DNA of 25,752 bases, taken from the NCBI GenBank assembly GCA_026169575.1, contig JAPFCT010000143.1:1-25752 (forward strand). Direction: 5' to 3'. The stretch comes from Faecalimonas sp. GTDB lineage: Bacteria; Bacillota_A; Clostridia; Lachnospirales; Lachnospiraceae. Below, one piece after another: positions 1 to 6,909 of this stretch; position 1 is the first letter of the stretch; each line of letters starts with the position of its first letter. The notes beneath the pieces are model-generated. The model was not told where the DNA came from, did no database searches, and saw nothing but the letters and a program-made list of their open reading frames with translations. The translations under genes were made by a program, and so were the position numbers.

Positions 1-126
1 ATGACATCAAACACATCTTTAAGTGCGGCTAAAATATTTATTTCAACAATCCCGGTACTTTGTATTTATCCGTTTTTACAGAAATATTTTGTGACGGGAA
101 TTACACTTGGCGGGGTAAAAGAATAG
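1..126 (+). CDS. Carbohydrate ABC transporter permease, C-terminal end (partial)
   Basis: Frame 1 is open from the first base to a TAG at 124-126 and encodes the last 41 residues of a protein that starts outside the window. The tail, with the run [16 protein letters not shown] and a final GITLGGVKE, matches the typical C-terminus of LplC/YtcP-type (MalG-like) sugar permeases, which end with a last membrane helix followed by a short 'G-x-x-x-G-x-V-K' tail. It would form half of the membrane channel of a carbohydrate ABC importer. The stop codon overlaps the ribosome site of the next gene, so the two are co-transcribed and the transporter probably feeds the two glycosidase-type enzymes downstream. 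The ATG at base 1 is internal and not a real start. The family call rests only on the C-terminal tail. Confidence 0.8.
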   Translation: MTSNTSLSAAKIFISTIPVLCIYPFLQKYFVTGITLGGVKE

Positions 127-137
127 GAGATAAGACG

Positions 138-1976
138 ATGGAAGAAAACAGAGTGAGAGAAATGGTATTTTCCGGTGATCCTAAAAAGATGAACTGGTTT
201 CGGGAGGATTTCCCTTATGCAGAGGTAAAGTGTCCGGCAGAATTTTCATGGAAGGTTTCAAATAGCAGGCAGGGAGATGAACTTGTCACAGAATTTATAA
301 TTAAAAATGAGGGAAGGCACTCTTATTTTACAAACAGAGGAAGCATTGCGATTTCTTTTCCGTTAGCAGATACCTACACAGAGGGAGAAAAATGTCTGGA
401 TTACCGCTGTCATGCACATATTTTCTGCGGAGAAAATACAAGTTATATCATGGCGCTCCGCATGGGCGGGGAAGCACCGCATTTTGGTATGGTTCTTACA
501 GAAGGAAGTCTTTCCGGATACAGCGTGGAAAGAGATATAAAAAGATCAAGCAATGACAGAGGATGTTTCTGGCTGCATCCGTCCCCAAAGGAATTTGCGC
601 CGGGGGAGGAGATGCATATTTCCTGGAAGATCTTTTCGCATAATGGAAAGGAAGATTTTAAGAAAAAAGCGAAGAAATTTTCTTCTGTGATCTGGGTAGA
701 AGCGGAACGTTATGTACTTTATCCAGGTGAGAGGACACAAGTCCGGATTCATCCATCATTTGGAGTAGAAGAAATTTTTGTCAATGGAGAAAAAGCAGCG
801 GTAAACGGTGAGGGTGAGGCTGTGTATAAATTTACTGCAGAAACACTTGGGGAATACATACTTTCTATTGAGGCAGGCGGAAGAAAAACAAGATGTCGTC
901 TTCTGGTGCAGGAGCATCCAAAACAGCTGGCAGAAAAGAGATGTAAATTTATTGCGGAATATCAGCAGTACCACGGAACGATCCGGGAACTTCAGGGCGC
1001 GTATCTTGCCTATGATACAGAAGAAAAACATCAGGTGTACCTGCCGGTACATGACTTCAATGCCGGAAGAGAGCGGATGGGTATGGGTGTCCTGATGGCG
1101 AAGTATCTCTGTATGGAAGGGATAAAGGGTCATGAAAAAGAGGAGAAAAGTCTGCTTACATACAGAGAGTATGTTCTGCGTGAACTGGTAGATGCGAAGA
1201 CGGGACTGGTCTGTGATGATGCAGGAAGGGATCAGAGTTGTTTCAGACTGTATGACTATCCATGGGCGACAACATTTTTCATAGAGTGCTGGAGATTATG
1301 GAGGCAGGAAGACGATTTAGAGATTGCATATCGAACTATGAAAAAGTTTTATCAGGATGGAGGATATCGTTTTTATCCGGTGGAGACACCGGTGGCAGCG
1401 CTTTTTCAGGAATTGAAAAATGCAGGGAAACATGAGAAGATGGAAGAGGTAAAAGCAATGTTTCAAAAGCATGCAGACCATCTGCTTCTGGCCGGAACAA
1501 ATTATCCGGCTCACGAAGTAAACTATGAGCAGAGCATTGTTTCGCCGGCTGCCAATATTCTTCTTCAGGTATACGAGATCACCGGGGAAGAAAAGTATCT
1601 GGATGGCGGGCGAAAACAGCTGGAAGTTTTAGAGTTGTTTAATGGTTTTCAGCCGGATTATCATTTACATGAGGTTGCAATCCGCCACTGGGATGGATAC
1701 TGGTTTGGAAAGCGGCGTCTGTATGGGGATACATTTCCACATTACTGGAGTTCACAGACGGGAAAGGCTTTTCGCCTGTATGCCAGACTTACAGGCGATC
1801 CGGTATATGCAAAAAGGGCAGAAGATTCTCTGCGGGGAGTACTGTCGATGTTTTTTTCAGATGGGACGGCGACTTGTGCATATTTGTTCCCATATACCGT
1901 AAACGGAAAGCCGGGAGAATATGCAGATCCATATGCAAATGATCAGGACTGGGGACTGTGGGCAAATCTGGAATAG
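138..1976 (+). CDS. Six-hairpin glycosidase-like protein, family not assigned
   Basis: This is a 612-residue cytoplasmic protein without a signal peptide. The start at 138 is chosen because AGGAGA (125-130) sits 7 bp upstream; in-frame codons further upstream lie inside the permease gene. I read three parts: residues 1-190 look like a beta-sandwich; 190-260 resemble a small Ig-like domain (YPGERTQ, then IFVNGE); and 270-612 look like an (alpha/alpha)6 barrel with aromatic- and acid-rich helices, including HDFNAGRERMGMG (305-317) and RLYDYPW (370-376). That layout is known from several glycoside hydrolase and lyase families working on oligosaccharides, but I cannot assign one, and the catalytic acids are not identified. 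Its position between a sugar permease and a GH35 beta-galactosidase, in one operon, supports a role in breaking down an imported galactose-containing glycan. It could also be a non-hydrolytic barrel protein. Confidence 0.72.
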   Translation: MEENRVREMVFSGDPKKMNWFREDFPYAEVKCPAEFSWKVSNSRQGDELVTEFIIKNEGRHSYFTNRGSIAISFPLADTYTEGEKCLDYRCHAHIFCGENTSYIMALRMGGEAPHFGMVLTEGSLSGYSVERDIKRSSNDRGCFWLHPSPKEFAPGEEMHISWKIFSHNGKEDFKKKAKKFSSVIWVEAERYVLYPGERTQVRIHPSFGVEEIFVNGEKAAVNGEGEAVYKFTAETLGEYILSIEAGGRKTRCRLLVQEHPKQLAEKRCKFIAEYQQYHGTIRELQGAYLAYDTEEKHQVYLPVHDFNAGRERMGMGVLMAKYLCMEGIKGHEKEEKSLLTYREYVLRELVDAKTGLVCDDAGRDQSCFRLYDYPWATTFFIECWRLWRQEDDLEIAYRTMKKFYQDGGYRFYPVETPVAALFQELKNAGKHEKMEEVKAMFQKHADHLLLAGTNYPAHEVNYEQSIVSPAANILLQVYEITGEEKYLDGGRKQLEVLELFNGFQPDYHLHEVAIRHWDGYWFGKRRLYGDTFPHYWSSQTGKAFRLYARLTGDPVYAKRAEDSLRGVLSMFFSDGTATCAYLFPYTVNGKPGEYADPYANDQDWGLWANLE

Positions 1977-2016
1977 CAGAAGCAGAATAGAAAGTAGAAA
2001 ATGCAGGAGAAAGAAG

Positions 2017-3762
2017 ATGAAAAACGTATTTGAGATCAGAGATGATATTTATATGAATGGTGAAAAATTTCAGATCATCTCGGGAAGCATCCATTATTTC
2101 CGTGTGGTTCCGGAATACTGGAAAGATCGTCTGGAAAAATTAAAGGCGATGGGATGTAATACAGTAGAAACTTATATAGCATGGAATATCCACGAGCCGA
2201 GAGAGGGAGAATTTCAGTTTGAGGGAGAGAAAGATCTGTGCAAATTTATAGAGATTGCCGGGGAACTGGGACTTTATGTAATATTGAGACCTTCTCCATA
2301 TATCTGCGCGGAATGGGAATTTGGCGGGCTTCCTTCCTGGTTGCTGACGAAAGCGGGGATTCGTCTGCGCTGTTCGAATAGAGTCTATTTAGACTATGTG
2401 GCACGTTACTATGATAAGCTGATTCCGATGATCGTACCATATCAGATTACAAATGGAGGCCCGGTTCTGATGCTTCAGATCGAGAACGAATATGGCTCCT
2501 ATGGAAATGACAAAGACTATTTAAATGCCTTGAAAACAATGATGGAGGAAAGAGGAATCACAGTTCCTTTTGTGACGTCAGACGGACCATCAAAGCAGCT
2601 CTTAAGCGATGGAACTTTAGAACATGTATGGCCTACGGCAAACTTTGGCTCCAGAGGAGCAGAGCGATTCGCGGAAGTAAAGAAGATTATTGGGGAACAG
2701 CCTTTAATGTGTATGGAATTCTGGGTAGGATGGTTCGATCACTGGGGAATGGAAGCGCACAACAGAACTGATATCGGGGAACATAAGAAATCATTAGAAG
2801 AAATGCTGGAAAGAGGACACGTAAATTTCTATATGTTCCATGGAGGGACAAATTTTGGATTCATGAACGGCTCAAATTATAATGAAAGGCTTGGATCAGA
2901 TGTAACCTCGTATGATTACGATGCGCCACTGACAGAGGATGGGCAGATGACAGAAAAATATTATGAATTCCAAGACGTTATTTCCAAATTCAGAGAGATA
3001 CCGGAGGTGGAATTTACAACACCGATCGTAAGAAAAACATATGGAACACTTCGGGTAAAAGAAAAGGCAGGACTGTTTGACACGCTGGATACGCTTGATA
3101 CACCGGTAAAAGATGCGATGCCGTTGTCCATGGAGGAACTTGGGCAGGATTATGGGTATGTATTATATCGTGCAAAAATTTCCAGAGGGAAAGAAATCCG
3201 CACTTGTAAGATCCGGGGCGGAGCCGACAGAGCGATTATTTTTGCAGATGGAAAACAGACAGAGATCCGGAATGATCATGAGATGGACCGGGATACTGGT
3301 TTTGAACTTCAGAAAGAGCAGGGCAGACTGGATATTCTTATGGAAAATATGGGACGGGTGAACTATGGACCGGAACTGGAGCTGCAGAAGAAAGGAATTA
3401 CGCATGGAGTACTGCTAAATGGAACATTTCATATGGGATGGGAGATGTACAGACTTCCGCTCGATGATATTACCAGAGTAGACTTCTCAAGATCGTGTAC
3501 AGAAGGGCTGCCGGCATTCTACCGTTTTGCATTTGAGGCAGATGAGTTGGGAGATACCTTTCTTGATCTGGAAGGTTTTGGAAAAGGATGTGCGTTTGTA
3601 AATGGGAAAAATATCGGACGCTTTTGGGAAGCAGGTCCGCAGAGAAGGCTGTATATTCCGGGTCCGCTGTTGAGAAAAGGGGAAAATGAGATTATCCTTT
3701 TTGAGACAGATGGAAAGGCAGCAGATACAATCTGCCTGGTGGATACACCAGATTTGGGATAA
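2017..3762 (+). CDS. GH35 beta-galactosidase
   Basis: This 581-residue enzyme cleaves terminal beta-galactosyl residues and probably acts in the cytoplasm, since no signal peptide is present. The GH35 TIM barrel is clear in the N-terminal 330 residues: RPSPYICAEWEFGGLPSW is the family block, E158 in QIENEYGSY is the expected acid/base, and E234 in MCMEFWVGWFDHWG the expected nucleophile. The C-terminal third carries the usual GH35 beta-domains, including FVNGKNIGRFWEAGPQ. The length fits short bacterial GH35 enzymes. I start it at ATG 2017 because AGGAGA (2005-2010) is 6 bp upstream; an in-frame extension would run back into the preceding gene. It lies 40 bp after the six-hairpin protein and is the last gene of that operon. 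Small GH35 enzymes often prefer beta-1,3-linked galactose, but that is family knowledge and cannot be read here. The released galactose could feed the galK/galT genes of the window. Confidence 0.95.
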   Translation: MKNVFEIRDDIYMNGEKFQIISGSIHYFRVVPEYWKDRLEKLKAMGCNTVETYIAWNIHEPREGEFQFEGEKDLCKFIEIAGELGLYVILRPSPYICAEWEFGGLPSWLLTKAGIRLRCSNRVYLDYVARYYDKLIPMIVPYQITNGGPVLMLQIENEYGSYGNDKDYLNALKTMMEERGITVPFVTSDGPSKQLLSDGTLEHVWPTANFGSRGAERFAEVKKIIGEQPLMCMEFWVGWFDHWGMEAHNRTDIGEHKKSLEEMLERGHVNFYMFHGGTNFGFMNGSNYNERLGSDVTSYDYDAPLTEDGQMTEKYYEFQDVISKFREIPEVEFTTPIVRKTYGTLRVKEKAGLFDTLDTLDTPVKDAMPLSMEELGQDYGYVLYRAKISRGKEIRTCKIRGGADRAIIFADGKQTEIRNDHEMDRDTGFELQKEQGRLDILMENMGRVNYGPELELQKKGITHGVLLNGTFHMGWEMYRLPLDDITRVDFSRSCTEGLPAFYRFAFEADELGDTFLDLEGFGKGCAFVNGKNIGRFWEAGPQRRLYIPGPLLRKGENEIILFETDGKAADTICLVDTPDLG

Positions 3763-3765
3763 AGA

Positions 3766-3829
3766 AAAAACAGATCACCCGCAGAAGATCAGGATGAAAA
3801 ATCTTGATTTTTGTGGGTGATCTGTTTTT
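3766..3829. terminator. Bidirectional rho-independent terminator between convergent genes
   Basis: AAAAACAGATCACCC (3766-3780) pairs perfectly with GGGTGATCTGTTTTT (3815-3829). The stem ends in a U-run on the + strand and, read from the other side, on the - strand too. It lies between the GH35 stop and the stop of the - strand PAP2 gene, so it can end both transcripts. Confidence 0.9.
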
Positions 3830-3836
3830 ATGACAG

Positions 3837-4487
3837 TTATACTGTCTGCTCTGCTACTTTTGTAACTTTACTGGGTTCGTGCATGTATACAAGAACGTAC
3901 ATCACAGCGCCCATCGCGCAGGCGAGGAGTACATCGACAACGGAGTGCTGTTTTAGGAACATCGTCGATAAAATGATCAGTACGGTCAGTACAAGTGAAC
4001 CGTAATGGATCAGTGGATTCTCCCGAAGCTTCTGATTATGGGAGATCGCAATGTAAGCGCCGAGCGAATTATAAACATGGATACTCGGCAGAATGTTTGT
4101 CGGAGTATCTGTGGCATAGAGTGCACGGACCATATCGACAAATATATTCTCTCTGGCAAAAGTATCCGGGCGCAGCAGCTGTCCATTTGGGTACAGTGTG
4201 GATACGATCAGAAAAATGGTCATTCCCGTAAAGAGGAAAAGGCAGAGTCTGTAAAATTCGTTCGTATTACAGAAGAAAAAGTATCCGACCGTCACTGCGA
4301 TAAAGGCGAACCAGAGCATGTACGGGACGATAAAATATTCGATAAAAGGAATCTTGTCATCGAGCGGGGTGTGGATCACATGAAATTTCGTCGTCACGTG
4401 CTGCTCCAGATAAAAGAACCACGGCAGATAGATCAGCCCGTAGAGGAATACCCACGCATGCTTATATTTTTTTAAAAATGTTTTCAT
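3837..4487 (-). CDS. PAP2-superfamily membrane phosphatase
   Basis: This is a 216-residue integral membrane protein with about six hydrophobic segments (roughly 11-27, 50-72, 79-97, 139-158, 161-178 and 184-202). The PAP2 (type 2 phosphatidic acid phosphatase) motifs are partly visible: RP at 106-107 for motif 1, PSIH at 134-137 for motif 2, and ST at 174-175 followed by H181-S-V-V-D185 for motif 3. The two histidines and the aspartate expected for catalysis are present, while the first arginine position of motif 3 is a threonine, as in the inositolphosphotransferase-like branch. The likely substrate is a lipid phosphate such as PA or undecaprenyl-PP at the outer face of the membrane; the exact substrate cannot be read. 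It has its own promoter and a leader of about 80 nt. The neighbouring lipid kinase on the same strand does the opposite type of reaction. Confidence 0.85.
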   Translation of the reverse strand: MKTFLKKYKHAWVFLYGLIYLPWFFYLEQHVTTKFHVIHTPLDDKIPFIEYFIVPYMLWFAFIAVTVGYFFFCNTNEFYRLCLFLFTGMTIFLIVSTLYPNGQLLRPDTFARENIFVDMVRALYATDTPTNILPSIHVYNSLGAYIAISHNQKLRENPLIHYGSLVLTVLIILSTMFLKQHSVVDVLLACAMGAVMYVLVYMHEPSKVTKVAEQTV

Positions 4488-4530
4488 AGTTCTTACAACT
4501 CTCTTTCCATCATTGTCGGATCACTTGTCT

Positions 4531-4551
4531 GCCAGCGCCTGGCAAGCCAGG
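4531..4551 (-). promoter_or_regulatory. Alternative hairpin elements in the PAP2 mRNA leader
   Basis: In the leader between the predicted transcription start (about 4570) and the ATG at 4487, GCCAG occurs at 4531-4535 and 4546-4550 with the complementary CTGGC at 4539-4543 between them. The central element can pair with either copy but not with both. The stems are only 5-6 bp and no known riboswitch is recognised, so a regulatory role is a guess. Confidence 0.25.
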
Positions 4552-4576
4552 AGAAAGGCGGTTTAAGTTATAGGAG

Positions 4577-4605
4577 ATTATAACATGAATGAAATGGAAC
4601 AACAA
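4577..4605 (-). promoter_or_regulatory. Sigma-A promoter of the PAP2 gene
   Basis: Read on the - strand, TTGTTG (4600-4605) and a perfect TATAAT (4577-4582) are separated by 17 bp. Initiation would fall near 4570, giving a leader of about 80 nt before the PAP2 ATG. The promoter lies between the lipid kinase stop and the PAP2 start, so PAP2 can be expressed independently. Confidence 0.75.
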
Positions 4606-4643
4606 CTAAGTTCATAGTATCTTAATAATTTTCCTGAAAAATT

Positions 4644-5594
4644 TTATAAATGATTTTGGGGCGGCGGTGCGATCATGAGCAGCTGTTCTTTTTCGCAGGT
4701 GACAGAGAGCGTATCCTGCCGAAACACGGATTCACCGTCTGCATGAACCGGCATTGGAGCATCGGTATGAATCTCGACCTGCCTGCATCGGAATATGTCC
4801 ACACCTTTCAAATGGGTATGCCAGCCAAACAGACCGACTGCCATCAGAAATAACAGTTTTATTTTAGAGACGTCGTGGATCACACAGAGATCCAGCAGCT
4901 TGTCGTCATTCTGCGCATCCGGGCAGAAGGAAAATCCACCTCCCTCAAAAGGCTGGTTCATTACTGCCGCAAAGTGCAGTTTTCTGAAGGAAATTTCATT
5001 TCGATGGTCAAAAGTAATGCGGCACTGGCGCGGAGTGTGAAGGAAAAGTTCCTGCAGAGAGATAAAGGCGTAGGAAAGCTTTCCAAGATGGATGCGGTTC
5101 AGAAGCACCTTTAGTTTTGATACCAGCGCCCGGTGGCAGATTGCAGCATCAAAACCGATCCCGGTACTGACTGCGAATCTTCTTGTTTTTTCTGCGCCGT
5201 CTTCTATATAGGTAAGAACGCCGATGTCAACTGTCCGGTATCCATTCGGGGAAAGGATCAGCTTCAGTGCTTTCTGTGGATCGGATGGGAGTGCCAGTCC
5301 CTTTGCAAAATCGTTTCCGGAACCGGTCGGGATATAGCCGAGGACGATATGCTCCGGATGTTCGATGCCGTTTAGCACTTCATTGACTGTGCCGTCACCG
5401 CCAACAACGATCAATGTTGTGCGGGAAGACAGATCTTTTGTCAGCTGCTGCGCAATTCTTGTCCCATGTCCGCGGCAGGAAGTAAAATATATAGTATATG
5501 GGATCTTTTGTTTTTTCAGGCTCTGTTCTATCTCTGACCAGATCCGTTTCGCGTGTCCGGAGCGGGAGGTCGGGTTTACAATAAATGTGTACAT
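4644..5594 (-). CDS. Diacylglycerol kinase-family lipid kinase (YegS/BmrU-like)
   Basis: This 316-residue soluble kinase transfers the ATP gamma-phosphate to a lipid hydroxyl, most often diacylglycerol to phosphatidic acid. The DAGK catalytic signature is intact: NPTSRSGHA (7-15), the nucleotide loop GGDGTVNE (65-72), and PTGSGNDFAKG (89-99). The C-terminal beta-sandwich follows with FEGGGFSFCPDA and a final HADGE block. The length is normal for YegS/DgkB-type enzymes. I start at ATG 5594 rather than an in-frame GTG at 5606: AAGGAG overlaps that GTG, but lies 11 bp before the ATG. Together with the PAP2 phosphatase next to it, it could set a PA/DAG balance, or recycle the DAG left by lipoteichoic acid synthesis as DgkB does; the substrate is inference. 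No strong terminator separates it from PAP2, so read-through is possible. Confidence 0.92.
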   Translation of the reverse strand: MYTFIVNPTSRSGHAKRIWSEIEQSLKKQKIPYTIYFTSCRGHGTRIAQQLTKDLSSRTTLIVVGGDGTVNEVLNGIEHPEHIVLGYIPTGSGNDFAKGLALPSDPQKALKLILSPNGYRTVDIGVLTYIEDGAEKTRRFAVSTGIGFDAAICHRALVSKLKVLLNRIHLGKLSYAFISLQELFLHTPRQCRITFDHRNEISFRKLHFAAVMNQPFEGGGFSFCPDAQNDDKLLDLCVIHDVSKIKLLFLMAVGLFGWHTHLKGVDIFRCRQVEIHTDAPMPVHADGESVFRQDTLSVTCEKEQLLMIAPPPQNHL

Positions 5595-5681
5595 GGATCG
5601 ATACACTCCTTGTATCTGTGATTTTTTCTCAAGTATACAACAAAAAAGAAGGAAATACTACTTTTGTTTTGTAAGATAACG

Positions 5682-5710
5682 TTGACGAACCGGGGGCGGA
5701 GGGATAAAAT
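5682..5710 (+). promoter_or_regulatory. Sigma-A promoter of the ArsR-type regulator
   Basis: TTGACG (5682-5687) and TAAAAT (5705-5710) are separated by 17 bp. The spacer is unusually G-rich (CGGGGGCGGAGGG). The gene starts at 5754 with GAGGAA (5745-5750) as its ribosome site. Confidence 0.75.
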
Positions 5711-5753
5711 GTTTATAACAGAAATTTTGGTATAAAGCAGAAAAGAGGAAACT

Positions 5754-6671
5754 ATGGAACGGACAGAGAATTTAAATTTTAGCCAGGCAGACAAGGTGAC
5801 AGCAATCGGAAAGGCGCTTTCATCAGAATTTCGCATACGGATCTTGGAGGCGCTGGAGGAGCAGGAACACAATGTCAACGAGCTGGCAGAACTTCTGGAA
5901 CTTCCGGCTTCTTCGGCGGCGATGCATGTCCGGGTACTGGAGGAGGCCGGACTGATCGAGACAGAACTCCGCGCTGCGGTGCGTGGTTCGATGAAGGTGT
6001 GCAGAAAAAGGGTGGACGATCTTGTGATCCAGCTCCGGCGAGAGCAGGATGAGAAGGTGGAGAAAATCAGTATGCCGATCGGAAATTATGTGGATTACCA
6101 TGTGGAGCCGACCTGCGGGATTGTGTCGGGGGATGGGCACATTGATATGGAAGATGAGCCGGCAGTGTTCTACAATCCAAGACGGGTCGAGGCAAAGCTT
6201 CTCTGGTTTGGCAATGGCTATCTGGAATATCGGTTCTCCAATGCTTCCCTCAAGAAGAATACCTTGCGTAAACTGGAGATCTCCGCGGAAGTCTGTGCAG
6301 AAGACCATGAATATAATATGGATTACCCGTCCGATATCACAGTGTGGATTAATGAGATTGAGGCAGGTACTTACGAATGCCCAAGTGATTTTGGCGGGAG
6401 AAAGGGGAGACTGACTCCGAACTGGTGGCCGGAGCAGAATACCCAGTACGGGGAACTAAAGACGTGGTGTCTGAAAAAGGATGGCACATACCTGGACGGA
6501 AAGAAAGTGACGGAGCATGGACTGGCAGAATTTAAGCTGGAAGAGCAGGAATATATTTCTGTCCGGATCGGGATCAGGGAAGATGCTGTTCATAAAGGCG
6601 GAATGAATCTGTTCGGAAATGGATTCGGAGATTATCCGCAGGATATTGTTATGAAGATGTGGTTTGTATAA
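5754..6671 (+). CDS. ArsR-family winged-helix regulator with large C-terminal domain
   Basis: This 305-residue protein begins with an ArsR-like winged helix (about residues 10-85). Typical features are GKALSSEFRIRILEALEE, the recognition region LPASSAAMHVRVLEEAGLI, and the wing that follows. Classic ArsR proteins have about 100 residues; here another 200 follow with a beta-rich look and many aromatics (DYHVEPTCG, DYPSDITVWIN, TPNWWPEQNTQYG). I see no CxC metal site in the sensing helix. Related long ArsR-like proteins in Firmicutes often sit beside sugar-use genes, so the C-terminal part may bind a sugar or other small ligand, but this is inference. It has its own promoter and terminator, is not part of an operon, and its targets are not evident. 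The recognised part is the DNA-binding domain only. Confidence 0.82.
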   Translation: MERTENLNFSQADKVTAIGKALSSEFRIRILEALEEQEHNVNELAELLELPASSAAMHVRVLEEAGLIETELRAAVRGSMKVCRKRVDDLVIQLRREQDEKVEKISMPIGNYVDYHVEPTCGIVSGDGHIDMEDEPAVFYNPRRVEAKLLWFGNGYLEYRFSNASLKKNTLRKLEISAEVCAEDHEYNMDYPSDITVWINEIEAGTYECPSDFGGRKGRLTPNWWPEQNTQYGELKTWCLKKDGTYLDGKKVTEHGLAEFKLEEQEYISVRIGIREDAVHKGGMNLFGNGFGDYPQDIVMKMWFV

Positions 6672-6730
6672 GCAGGGGGTATCCTATACCGGATAAAAAC
6701 GATTCTACCCAGGTCCCTGACAAAGAACCC

Positions 6731-6785
6731 AAAAAACAGATATATCACAGAGAAAAAATTCTCATGCAGATATATCTGTTTTTTT
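6731..6785. terminator. Bidirectional terminator between the ArsR gene and the hydrogenase operon
   Basis: AAAAAACAGATATATC (6731-6746) pairs with GATATATCTGTTTTTT (6769-6784). Inside the loop, GAGAA and TTCTC form a second small stem. U-runs flank the stem on both strands, so it serves the + strand regulator and, in reverse, the - strand hydrogenase operon. Confidence 0.9.
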
Positions 6786-6808
6786 ATAAGGTCTATATCT
6801 GTTTTTTT
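6771..6808 (+). repeat. Tandem copy of the terminator tail
   Basis: The 15-mer TATATCTGTTTTTTT occurs at 6771-6785 and again at 6794-6808. The second copy could also pair with the upstream A-rich arm, giving an alternative or backup terminator. Confidence 0.7.
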
Positions 6809-6909
6809 GCGTGTAAGTTTGTTGTGTGCTGCTATATTTCGCCAGACGTTACTGATTTGTTATCGTGAACTGTTTTTTTCTATGTTCTGTCTGCGGGGCA
6901 GACCATCTT

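Noticed and set aside
4585..4617. A 10-codon + strand reading frame with a ribosome-site-like AGGAG upstream.
   Set aside because: It overlaps the - strand PAP2 promoter: the AGGAG is next to the complement of the -10 box. The frame is too short to support without other evidence.
4605..4643. AATTTT/AAAATT stem after the lipid kinase stop as a terminator (- strand).
   Set aside because: It consists only of A-T pairs, is short, and has no U-run; it is too weak to call.
5632..5660. TATACT (- strand) as a promoter of the lipid kinase gene.
   Set aside because: The -10 is acceptable but the element at -35 is TAGTAT, and no extended -10 is present, so I did not call it.
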